Shown here: piece after piece, positions 41,801-48,420 of the stretch
Numbering within the stretch: position 1 is the stretch's first letter
How the letters are laid out: each line of letters starts with the position of its first letter
Source: an uncultured Lysobacteraceae bacterium
GTDB taxonomy: Bacteria > Pseudomonadota > Gammaproteobacteria > Xanthomonadales > Xanthomonadaceae
DNA: 64,000 nucleotides
Reading direction: 5' to 3'
NCBI GenBank assembly: GCA_902825775.1
Contig: CADECF010000001.1
Location: forward strand, 186,001-250,000
Notes under the pieces: model-generated
What the model saw: the letters and a program-made list of their open reading frames with translations, nothing else
Told to the model about the DNA's origin: nothing
Database searches by the model: none
Program-made: the position numbers and the translations under genes

Positions 41801-43174
41801 GACCTGGACGGCCGCGTGTTTGGGCTCAGCACCAAGAACGCCAACAGCGTGCTGCAAAGCCTGACCTACGCGTTCAACGCCAACGATGCTGTCACCAAGA
41901 TCACCAACGGCGCCAATGCCGGTCTCACGCAGACCTACGGTTACGACGAGCTATCGCGGCTGACCACAGTCACGGCGACCAACGCCAACCAGAGTTTGGG
42001 TTACGACAAAACCGGCAACCGCACCAGCCACACCTGGGGCGGGCTGGTGGATACCTACGCCACCGCCGGCATCAGCAACAAGCTCGCCGCCATCAGCGGG
42101 CCGCGCGCCAAGACGTTCATGCACAGCGCCAACGGCAATATCACCTCCGTCGGAGGTGTCGCCTATGCCTACAATGCCTTCAACCGCTTGGGCACCGCGA
42201 CCAAGGACGGCATCAACACAAACTATTGGGTCAATGCCCTGGGCCAGCGCACCTACAAGACCCAGGGCGCACCGAAGGCGAAGGGCTTCATGTACGGCCT
42301 GGGCGGCGAACTGGCCGTGGAGTACGACTGGAGCGGCCCCGGCTGGACCCATTACCTGCGCCTGGGCGGGGAACCGATCGCGATCGTGCGCGGCAGCCAG
42401 TTGTATTTCGTGCACAACGATCATCTCGGGCGGCCGGAACTGGCCACCAACAGCGCCAAAGTGGCGGTGTGGCGCGCCAGCAACTACGCATTCGACCGCA
42501 CAGTGACGCTGGACAGCATCGGCGGGCTCAACCTCGGGTTCCCGGGGCAGTATTACGATGCAGAGACTGGCAACTGGCATAACGGGTTCCGCGATTACGA
42601 CAAGAGCATCGGACGGTATTTGCAGACCGATCCGATTGGGTTGGCGGGTGGGCTGAATACCTACGCCTACGTTGAAGCGAATCCAGTGAATCTGACCGAT
42701 CGTTTTGGGCTCGAATCGGGGGCAGGGTATGCAACTGGTGCATACCAGATGGCCCAACCATCTATGAACGACTGCCAAGCAGAAGCCACGGTGGATTTTG
42801 CAATTAACCTAACCGAAGTCGGTGCAATCGCTCAAATTGCAATGGACGCGCTAGGTGTTGATGTAGACGTAGTAGGAGGGCTGGATGTCTCCGTTGGAGA
42901 ATATGGCGAGATAGACACTCCAGCCGCAGCAGCGGGTCATATAGCCGATGGAGTAGCGCGGCGTTACGAACAAAGAGCCAACCAGCAAGCGGCTAGAGCG
43001 GGTCAGCGCGGAATTCACTATTCCGTTGCAAACGGCAGGCTAAATCGATCGCTGGCATCCCGCGCTAAGGCTGCAATTATTAAGCGTGGGACCGGAGCCT
43101 TAGGTCCGGCAGGTGCTATTGCTCAGTGGGGTATGGACACAAGTAAATGTGGCTGTAGTGGGAGTGATAAATGA
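38891..43174 (+). CDS. Sec-exported Rhs/YD-repeat protein with variable C-terminal tip
   Basis: A 1427-residue Rhs-family protein. Starting at the ATG at 38891 gives a signal peptide (MKHFAIAQRIALGFLIV, cleaved near VWAEK). A DUF6531-like entry follows (GNPILPSTGNKIEPETDFVS), then dozens of YD repeats (YDANG, YDALG and similar) to about residue 1250. The core ends GRYLQTDPIGLAGGLNTYAY, then NPVNLTDRFGLESG. The last 150 or so residues change composition and look like a polymorphic tip: Ala/Gly-rich, then a GIHYSVANGRLNRS segment and a CGCSG end. There is no PAAR or VgrG domain. The tip's activity is not recognised. Its stop overlaps the next gene (ATGA). Confidence 0.85.
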   Translation: MKHFAIAQRIALGFLIVTPLFPLLVWAEKTEDLPKVTSHGQWPYPGNTVGEWPSHLFIGNASNGPTIENVDYGSDAFISNPGTVDDGQDAAQKDCGLGNPILPSTGNKIEPETDFVSTGEMPLFLKRTYNRYWDQKGLFGYYWLSNFDLRIAKTPDNKIITAYRSDGRKVKYVYSAVPSAGWYENKAQAVSRIVASGSGYLLYGEDDSLETYNAAGQITSLKNQQGIGNTFAYSGGRLQQATHTSGRKVLFAWTGDLLTSVTDPAGNVFTYSYWNSAPGIHQLVFASQPGTPITTITYHYEMPFNPGALTGKSYSGVRYSTFTYDGLNYATSSVHSGGADKHTFVYSFVNGTTSVLHTNPLGKKTTLVFKGGKLQSETGQASLYCPGATYREITYDANGYQDKATDFADGITDYDYNAKGQLLKKTEAAGMPYARVTQYQWDPVKNRITRETATGYRQTDYTYTANGRPYQIKVTNLSGKGVANQVHTTTYSYTTHPNGLLKTVATDGPLSGDGDAVTQEYDALGNQIAVRNKLSHAVSYSNFNGLGLPGRITGINGAIVDYTYDARGRVLAEKHYVSGVWVTTTNVYDNRGRRIKTTSPDGVTTTYAYDANNRLVTITRPDKHSAYASLGSDFVAFERFFYDLAGNPIKIEKGVDYLPLNGFAPPEASDAEEPGLCHPQPDCEMDPPNPQPARKVLVTWRTFIDYDELGRVRARRGNAGQNVRYTYDANGNVKTLVDSLNKTTTLAYDALGQLIQSTDPKAGITKFAYDAGGQLIQVTDPRNVITRYDLDGFGQLWKQTSPDSGTSTFQYNAAGQRTQLTRADGAATTYAYNDPLGRLTGITAAGQVQGFTYDACTGGKGLLCRVTDPNGQLDYTYSPQGWRLTQKQKIGASGIAFDQAYAYDVQGRLTGISYPGNIGVGYGYADGQLAAMTVNLNGSVKTVVNGLTYQPFGPAASWNYGNGLARGFNHDLDGRVFGLSTKNANSVLQSLTYAFNANDAVTKITNGANAGLTQTYGYDELSRLTTVTATNANQSLGYDKTGNRTSHTWGGLVDTYATAGISNKLAAISGPRAKTFMHSANGNITSVGGVAYAYNAFNRLGTATKDGINTNYWVNALGQRTYKTQGAPKAKGFMYGLGGELAVEYDWSGPGWTHYLRLGGEPIAIVRGSQLYFVHNDHLGRPELATNSAKVAVWRASNYAFDRTVTLDSIGGLNLGFPGQYYDAETGNWHNGFRDYDKSIGRYLQTDPIGLAGGLNTYAYVEANPVNLTDRFGLESGAGYATGAYQMAQPSMNDCQAEATVDFAINLTEVGAIAQIAMDALGVDVDVVGGLDVSVGEYGEIDTPAAAAGHIADGVARRYEQRANQQAARAGQRGIHYSVANGRLNRSLASRAKAAIIKRGTGALGPAGAIAQWGMDTSKCGCSGSDK

Positions 43175-43611
43175 AATATATTCAGATTCCTCTGGGGCTT
43201 GCTTCAGCCGCGATTACTGTCATGCAACTTTATTATGTGATGGGTGTCGGCAATAGGACCTCGAACAATCAACCTCTTACTGCCTTGTTCTATATATTGT
43301 TCTTCTGGGTATTGTGGGCATACGCACGCATCCCTGCGTACATTCGACCAGTAATTACGCTTAGCAACGCCTCCGTTAGGTGGGCAGCAGCAGTCCTTGC
43401 TTTGGTAGGCAGCGCTGTCAGCCTACATTCCTGCTTGAAAAGTCCAGAGTCATTGGCGGCCATGAGTAATTTCGGAGTACTCAATGTCGCCCTCATGTTT
43501 GGCTATTCGTTAGTTTTTCTTGTTCTTATTTTTGGAGATATATGGCTCGGTTTTTTTGCAAAACTACTAAAGTTTGGCCGGAGATTTCCTGAGAGCAAGA
43601 ACGGTGTATAG
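43171..43611 (+). CDS. small membrane protein, candidate Rhs-tip immunity protein
   Basis: A 146-residue protein with four hydrophobic segments (about 5-25, 37-55, 70-88 and 105-130) and basic ends. Its ATG overlaps the Rhs stop codon by 4 bp, so it is translated with the toxin-like tip, the arrangement of an immunity gene. A membrane immunity protein would suit a membrane-active tip, but this is inference from context. Codon use is visibly more A+T-rich than the flanking housekeeping genes. Confidence 0.6.
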   Translation: MKYIQIPLGLASAAITVMQLYYVMGVGNRTSNNQPLTALFYILFFWVLWAYARIPAYIRPVITLSNASVRWAAAVLALVGSAVSLHSCLKSPESLAAMSNFGVLNVALMFGYSLVFLVLIFGDIWLGFFAKLLKFGRRFPESKNGV

Positions 43612-43622
43612 ATGACCGCTAA

Positions 43623-43670
43623 TATGCCTATGTTGGAGGGAATCCAATTAGCTTCGTCGATCCATATGGG
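43623..43670 (+). pseudogene. end of a lost Rhs core, fused to the next ORF
   Basis: Immediately after an in-frame TAA, this stretch reads YAYVGGNPISFVDPYG, the diagnostic end of an Rhs core. It runs without a break into the reading frame starting at 43671. The rest of the core is missing, so this is the 3' scar of a replaced or excised Rhs core. Compare YAYVEANPVNLTDRFG in the complete Rhs gene. Confidence 0.75.
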
Positions 43671-44093
43671 ATGGATCGAGCGATGCTTACTGCAAGTTAT
43701 TGGAGGAACTTTGGCAGTGGCGCGTACAGCGTATGGGTGGGTTTGGAGAGAGGTGCGAGTACGCTAGGCGCGGCAACCGGATTGCGCGGCGACGCTGCTC
43801 ATCAGAATTATTGGCAAAATCGAGCAAGGGTCGGCAAATTTAATGACAAATATGCGAATGATCCTTGCTTTCGCGCAGAAGTAAACAATGCCTTGAAAAA
43901 GGCATTCAAAGAATTAGACAAAGAGTTAGGGGTGAATGGCGATCTTAGAGGTTATGTTGCGGGCCGTGTCTTGACAGGAACCCTTACATACACTGGGCCG
44001 TTTGCGATAGCAGGGGATACTGGCTACTACGTAGAGCAGGGCATGAGTATGGATCAATCCATCATTGAAGGAATGATCGGAGTATCGCCATGA
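43671..44093 (+). CDS. orphan Rhs C-terminal tip (candidate toxin domain)
   Basis: A 140-residue frame directly continuing a 16-codon Rhs core remnant, so it is a displaced Rhs tip. As an independent gene it could start at the ATG at 43671 (MDRAML), though no good ribosome site is seen. It has an aromatic/glycine-rich N-terminal part, a basic helical middle (NNALKKAFKELDKELGVNGD) and a hydrophobic end (TYTGPFAIAGDTGYYVEQGM). No known toxin motif is recognised. It ends ATGA-overlapping the next membrane-protein gene. Confidence 0.6.
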   Translation: MDRAMLTASYWRNFGSGAYSVWVGLERGASTLGAATGLRGDAAHQNYWQNRARVGKFNDKYANDPCFRAEVNNALKKAFKELDKELGVNGDLRGYVAGRVLTGTLTYTGPFAIAGDTGYYVEQGMSMDQSIIEGMIGVSP

Positions 44094-44326
44094 GCAAAGA
44101 GAATGTTCGGACGGGACAGTATGTTGTCTTCGCACTATTGCTCGTATCCGCGCTCTCATACTGGCTAGCCAAGAGTTGGACAGTGCACTATGTTCTGCTT
44201 GCCCCATTGATTCTATTTCCATGCATCTGGGTATGTGTCGCTAAGGCATCGAACTTGAGAGCAAGGTTGATTTCTGGTGCTGTATTGACGGGATTTATAG
44301 TTCCTGCTCTGTTGGTCGCCATTTAA
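44090..44326 (+). CDS. small membrane protein, candidate immunity for orphan tip
   Basis: A 78-residue protein with three hydrophobic stretches (about 12-28, 33-50 and 60-77). Its start overlaps the orphan Rhs tip's stop by 4 bp, repeating the layout of 43171-43611. It has no similarity in sequence to that protein visible by eye, as expected for immunity proteins matched to different tips. Function inferred from position only. Confidence 0.55.
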   Translation: MSKENVRTGQYVVFALLLVSALSYWLAKSWTVHYVLLAPLILFPCIWVCVAKASNLRARLISGAVLTGFIVPALLVAI

Positions 44327-44328
44327 TT

Positions 44329-44496
44329 ATGCGATTTATGCCGTCGATATCGATAGTCTTGAGTATCTGGATTTTTGTCTGGATCGTTCTCGTTGCTCTG
44401 CTTATCTTGTATTGGAATTCGTTGCCGATGTATGTCTCATGGTCACTTGCAATTCTTGAAGCTCTGCTGGTGCCTGACATACGGACCATAAAGTGA
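44329..44496 (+). CDS. tiny membrane protein (55 residues)
   Basis: Too short for usual gene callers. The ATG at 44329 lies 2 bp after the preceding stop. The product (MRFMPSISIVLSIWIFVWIV at its start) has two hydrophobic stretches (about 7-28 and 33-48) and a basic end. Tight spacing and A+T-rich composition match the adjacent island genes. It may be an extra immunity-like protein or a decayed fragment. Confidence 0.4.
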   Translation: MRFMPSISIVLSIWIFVWIVLVALLILYWNSLPMYVSWSLAILEALLVPDIRTIK

Positions 44497-44585
44497 CATA
44501 TCCTGAAGATAGATGATCCACGGCCAAAACGGGGCCTCTAATCAGATGTCGACCCAAACACTGAGAGCGTTGTTCGAAGTCAACG

Positions 44586-44622
44586 GCTCATGTACGGCCT
44601 GGGCGGCGAGCTGGCCGTGGAG
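44586..44622 (+). pseudogene. short Rhs core fragment (MYGLGGELAVE)
   Basis: About 35 bp matching the complete Rhs gene at 42288-42321 with one mismatch, encoding the same MYGLGGELAVE peptide. It ends abruptly at a palindromic repeat. It is a fragment left by recombination between Rhs copies, and is not translated in a useful frame. Confidence 0.7.
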
Positions 44623-44623
44623 G

Positions 44624-44710
44624 GCCGTAGGCTGGGTTGGCTTCACTAACCCAGCGCATAGCTTGGAAGGTCGTGACGCTGGGTTGATGAAGCCAACCCA
44701 GCCTACGGTC
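44624..44710. repeat. GGCCGTAGGCTGGGTTGGCT-type inverted repeat
   Basis: A unit starting GGCCGTAGGCTGGGTTGGCT and an inverse ending AACCCAGCCTACGG, with about 30 bp between. A partial relative is at 45263-45335. It abuts the Rhs fragment on its left and a secreted-protein gene on its right. Together with that fragment it accounts for most of the 230-bp gap 44497-44728. Confidence 0.8.
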
Positions 44711-44728
44711 CTTCATTAAGGTGAATAT

Positions 44729-45247
44729 ATGCGGCTGAAAATTGCAGAGATTTTCTTAATAGCAATGAGCTTGTTGTTCTCAACAGTATCACGAGCTGAT
44801 GAGGGCAGTGCTTTTGTTCCAGAATTGGTTCTAAAGAACGACTTCGCTGAGTACAAATACTGGCCGGAGCGCCAAGTCCGCCTGGGTTCTAACAAAATAG
44901 AGTTCTGTGGCGGAGATTGGTGTCAATTGGTGGTCGCGCGAAATAAACATTCAATGGCAGCGGCATGGGAAGCGGTCTTCACGATGTTCTATTTCTACGA
45001 CGCTAATAAAGAATACGTATCTCGCAGAGCGGGCTTGGCGCAGAGCATACTCGCTAAGTACAGCGAACGCTGCGCGGATGCTGTGACATCTGATGATAAG
45101 GCGTCTTGCGTTTTGTCCCAGCTGCAAGCGGCGCATCATCTTGAGTATTGGAGAGTTCAATACGATGTTAGCCATAGGTGCGTAAGTGGTTTCAGTTCAA
45201 AGCCGCCTCATTTTACAGGGCGTGGAAAATGTAAGCCGATCAGGTAA
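44729..45247 (+). CDS. secreted protein of unknown function
   Basis: A 172-residue protein. A signal peptide is clear (MRLKIAEIFLIAMSLLFSTV, cleaved near SRADE). The mature region has six cysteines, likely forming disulfides, and begins EGSAFVPELVLKN. No domain is recognised. A+T-rich codon use resembles the upstream island genes, so it probably belongs to the same acquired block. The ribosome site TAAGGTGA precedes the ATG. Confidence 0.6.
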   Translation: MRLKIAEIFLIAMSLLFSTVSRADEGSAFVPELVLKNDFAEYKYWPERQVRLGSNKIEFCGGDWCQLVVARNKHSMAAAWEAVFTMFYFYDANKEYVSRRAGLAQSILAKYSERCADAVTSDDKASCVLSQLQAAHHLEYWRVQYDVSHRCVSGFSSKPPHFTGRGKCKPIR

Positions 45248-45262
45248 AGGGCGGCCTTAAGT

Positions 45263-45335
45263 CAGGGTTGCCTCACTGCCCAGCGCACAGCGAAATCGTG
45301 GCGCTGGGTTGATGAAACCAGCCAGCCTACGGCCT
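45263..45335. repeat. partial CCAGCGC/GCGCTGG repeat
   Basis: A shortened relative of the 44624-44710 element, containing GCGCTGGGTTGATGAAACCAG and a GCCTACGGCC end. The two copies bracket the secreted-protein gene at 44729, which raises the possibility of a cassette boundary. Confidence 0.65.
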
Positions 45336-45379
45336 TACAGCTTTGCGGCTTTGTTGAATTTGTCGTTAGAGTGGTTCCC

Positions 45380-47170
45380 ATGCAGGCACCATCCCAGACT
45401 GGCTGGCTTGAATCCCGCGCCCGGAAGGCATGGTTCGAATTCCGGGCCAATGGACTGCGTATATCCCGTATGGTCAGGGACACCGCCGAACGCATCGGCA
45501 GCCACCCGGTCAGAAGGGTGCCGCGGAAATCCACCGGCTTGTCCGGCAGCATGCTTCTAGCAGAATCCGAGAGCGCGCTCTGGGCCTCTTTGTTCGACGA
45601 CCAAACTGCGATGGTGGCGGGCAAGGTGCAGAACCTTCGCGTCGCCGTGGCACGCTTGAACGGCCTGACGGTCGAGGCTGGAGACGTTTTCAGTTTCTGG
45701 AAAGCCGTGGGGCGCCCGGTAAGAAGCCGCGGCTTTGTCGAAGGCCGGGAGCTGCGCGAAGGCTGCATGATCGCCAGCGTGGGCGGCGGCCTATGCCAAT
45801 TGTCCAACGCGCTCTACTCTGCTGCGCTGGCCGCGGGCATGGAGATCATCGAACGCCATGCCCATTCCCAGGTGGTGCAGGGTTCGCTGGCCGAGCACGG
45901 TCGAGATGCGACCGTGTTTTGGAATTACCTCGACCTGAGGTTCCGCTCGCCTGAAGATTTCGTCGTCGAAACCAAGTTGACCAGGGATCGACTCATCGTC
46001 CGGTTCCATGGCAACGGGCGCTCGCCTGCGGCTGCTTCAACCAGGCGGACTGCATCGCACCCCATGCCGGTAACGCTGGTCGGAAAAGTTTCGGCAGCGC
46101 TCAACGACTGCGGCGATTGCGGGCAAAGCGAATGCGTCGAGCGCTTCGAACCCGAACCCAGAAACGGCAGGACCGCCTACTTGCTCGACGAGGTTTGGCC
46201 CGAATTCGACCGTTGGACCGGCGCACAGGCGCAAGCCGGCGACCTCGCGTTCTTGCCGATGGATGGCGTTCGCCGCAAACGCCCTGGTTACACATGGCCT
46301 TCGCTCAGGAAGGAGGGCGTAAAACTGACCGAGCACCGTTGGTTGACGTTGCGCCGCAGCTTCGCCTCCCGGCGCTTGAAGGCACAAGGCGCTCAGCGAC
46401 AGAAGAAGTTGCTCGCCTTCGACGCCATGTTCGCGCAAGCCTATGCGAAAGCCGTGCCGTACGACATTGAGCGTCTGGTGGTCCCGATCGGCATGCTTGC
46501 CGAGCTTTGGCGTAGCGGTGTGTTGGGCGGTAGGCATGACACGGTATTGATGACCCGCGCGCCCATTGCCATGCTGCAAAGGGATCTCGACCGTGCGGCA
46601 GCGCTTCACCCGGATTCGCCGACCTTGGGTGACTTCAGGGCAGACGAAGCGCTCGTGCAGTGCGAAGATTCCGCGCTGGGGAATGCGGATGGCATCGTTA
46701 CCCCGCACGCAGCGGTCGCGGATTTCTTGGTCGAACGATACGGCATTGCGGCCACCCGCTTGGACTGGGTAGTTCCGGGCCGCGTTGAGAAGTCGGCTCC
46801 CGGTGGACGCGTATTGTTTCCGGCCTCCGCCCTTGGCCGCAAAGGCGCGTACGAAGTCAGGTCGGCGTGCGCCGCTCTGGACTTGGAAGTCTGCGTCATG
46901 GGCAACGCGAACGAAGGCGATCATTTCTGGCGAGGCGTGCGGACATATCCTGTGCGCCCTGCGGCATTATTCGAAGACGTAGGCTGCGTGGTATTGCCGG
47001 CTTTCGTCGAGCATCGTCCGAGATTGCTGTTGAAAGCATGCGCAGCCGGCATCCCGGTGGTTTGCACGCCCGAATGCGGAATACCTGCCGGCTATCCCGG
47101 TGTGACTTTGGTATCCGCGGGCGACGCGCAGGCGCTTGAGGCTTCTTTGAGGATAATTTTCAGCGCTTGA
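45380..47170 (+). CDS. VanW domain fused to glycosyltransferase-like domain
   Basis: A 596-residue fusion. VanW (about residues 80-220) is clear from FSFWKAVG, GFVEGRELREGCM, VGGGLCQLSNALYS and the HAHS motif. A C-x2-C-x4-C cluster (C244, C247, C252) follows. The C-terminal half (about 365-596) resembles a GT-B glycosyltransferase: GRVLFPASALGRKG, FEDVGCVVLPAFVEHRPRLL, a CAAGIPVVCT loop and a final VSAGDAQALEASL. VanW has no settled function. No signal peptide is seen. The ATG at 45380 is preferred over an in-frame GTG at 45371, with AGAGTGG as ribosome site. Confidence 0.72.
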   Translation: MQAPSQTGWLESRARKAWFEFRANGLRISRMVRDTAERIGSHPVRRVPRKSTGLSGSMLLAESESALWASLFDDQTAMVAGKVQNLRVAVARLNGLTVEAGDVFSFWKAVGRPVRSRGFVEGRELREGCMIASVGGGLCQLSNALYSAALAAGMEIIERHAHSQVVQGSLAEHGRDATVFWNYLDLRFRSPEDFVVETKLTRDRLIVRFHGNGRSPAAASTRRTASHPMPVTLVGKVSAALNDCGDCGQSECVERFEPEPRNGRTAYLLDEVWPEFDRWTGAQAQAGDLAFLPMDGVRRKRPGYTWPSLRKEGVKLTEHRWLTLRRSFASRRLKAQGAQRQKKLLAFDAMFAQAYAKAVPYDIERLVVPIGMLAELWRSGVLGGRHDTVLMTRAPIAMLQRDLDRAAALHPDSPTLGDFRADEALVQCEDSALGNADGIVTPHAAVADFLVERYGIAATRLDWVVPGRVEKSAPGGRVLFPASALGRKGAYEVRSACAALDLEVCVMGNANEGDHFWRGVRTYPVRPAALFEDVGCVVLPAFVEHRPRLLLKACAAGIPVVCTPECGIPAGYPGVTLVSAGDAQALEASLRIIFSA

Positions 47171-47189
47171 AGCCGCTCCCACAAAGAGC
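47169..47189 (-). repeat. half copy of the GTGGGAGCGGCTTC repeat
   Basis: GAAGCCGCTCCCACAAAGAGC overlaps the end of the VanW-fusion gene and belongs to the family at 25561 and 58025. Only one arm is present. Confidence 0.7.
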
Positions 47190-47257
47190 ACGAGGCTGCG
47201 GCGAATGGCTTTTGCTACAGTGTCCCGCACGTAGTCGGGCACGCCCGGGGGCGCAGG

Positions 47258-48370
47258 ATGACAGGCACGACACCGCCGCTTGACGAACTGATCCAGCAGT
47301 ACGACCCGCAACTGCCGCTGGCCGAGGCCAGCACCATTCCGTCGTCGTGGTACATCGACGAGCGCATCGCGGCGCTGGAAAGGCGGACCACGTTCTCGCG
47401 CACTTGGCAACTGGCCGGACGCGTGGACCAGTTGCGCGAGACCGGTGAGTACGTCACTTGCGAGATCGCGGGCGAGCCGATCCTGGTGGTGCGCGGCGAT
47501 GACCGCGTGCTACGCGGCTTCTTCAACGTCTGCCGGCACCACGCCGCGGCGGTGATGACGGCGCCGCAGGGTTGCGCGCAGAACCTGCGCTGTCCTTACC
47601 ACGGCTGGACCTACACGCTGCAGGGCGCGCTGAAGGGAACGCCCAGCTTCAACAGCGAATGCGATTTCGATCGCAGCGCGCACGGGCTGGTGCCGGTGGC
47701 TACCGCAGTGTGGGAAAATTGGGTGTTCGTGCGGCTGGATGCGGAAGGCCCCGGCCTCGAGGAATTCCTCGGCCAGCCGCTGATCGACGAAATCGCGGCG
47801 CTGCGGCTGGACCGGCTGCACTGGTTCGAACGTCGCCATTACTTCTTCGACTGCAACTGGAAAGTGTTCGTCGACAACTACCTCGATGGCGGCTACCACG
47901 TGCCGCACCTGCACAAAGGTTTGAACAGCGTCCTGGATTTCAAGAACTACACCATCGAGAACGGCAGGCACCATTGCCTGCAGTCCAGTCCGATGGTCAA
48001 GGAAGGCGATGCGCAATTCGCAGCGGTGCGCGGCGGCGACCGCGCGATGTACTACTGGCTGCATCCCAACTTCATGGTCAATTGGTATGAGGGCACCATG
48101 GACACGAACCTGGTGCTGCCGCTGGGCCTGGACCGCACCGAAGTGATCTTCGACTTCTACTTCGCCGACGTGTCCGAAGCGGCGCGCGAGCGCAACCGGG
48201 CCAGCATCGACGTCGGCAACATCATCCAGGACGAGGACATGGCGATCTGCAAATCGGTGCAGCGCGGCCTGAACTCGCGCGCTTACTCCACGGGACGCCT
48301 GTCGGTGCGGCGCGAGGCTGGAGAGCATTTGTTCCATCGCCTGCTGCATGCCGAGTTGTCGGCGGGGTAG
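47258..48370 (+). CDS. Rieske aromatic ring-hydroxylating oxygenase alpha subunit
   Basis: A 370-residue oxygenase. The Rieske 2Fe-2S ligands are C92, H94, C112 and H115 (VCRHH, CPYHGW). The mononuclear iron site is in the DNYLDGGYHVPHLH block (H214 and a later His) with an acidic ligand likely in QDEDMAICKSVQRG. The overall layout resembles the choline/carnitine monooxygenase group more than large aromatic dioxygenases, but substrate is not deducible. No reductase partner is adjacent. Confidence 0.88.
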   Translation: MTGTTPPLDELIQQYDPQLPLAEASTIPSSWYIDERIAALERRTTFSRTWQLAGRVDQLRETGEYVTCEIAGEPILVVRGDDRVLRGFFNVCRHHAAAVMTAPQGCAQNLRCPYHGWTYTLQGALKGTPSFNSECDFDRSAHGLVPVATAVWENWVFVRLDAEGPGLEEFLGQPLIDEIAALRLDRLHWFERRHYFFDCNWKVFVDNYLDGGYHVPHLHKGLNSVLDFKNYTIENGRHHCLQSSPMVKEGDAQFAAVRGGDRAMYYWLHPNFMVNWYEGTMDTNLVLPLGLDRTEVIFDFYFADVSEAARERNRASIDVGNIIQDEDMAICKSVQRGLNSRAYSTGRLSVRREAGEHLFHRLLHAELSAG

Positions 48371-48420
48371 GCGTAGGTTGGGGTGAAACCCCGGCATCGC
48401 GACAAGTCGGGCGCCAACGA

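Noticed and set aside
44513-44719. A 68-codon frame in the gap after the Rhs tips.
   Set aside because: It is made of the Rhs fragment and a palindromic repeat, with no start signal.
38565-45335. Rhs island considered as a prophage or integrative element.
   Set aside because: No integrase, transposase, tRNA attachment site or phage structural gene is seen.
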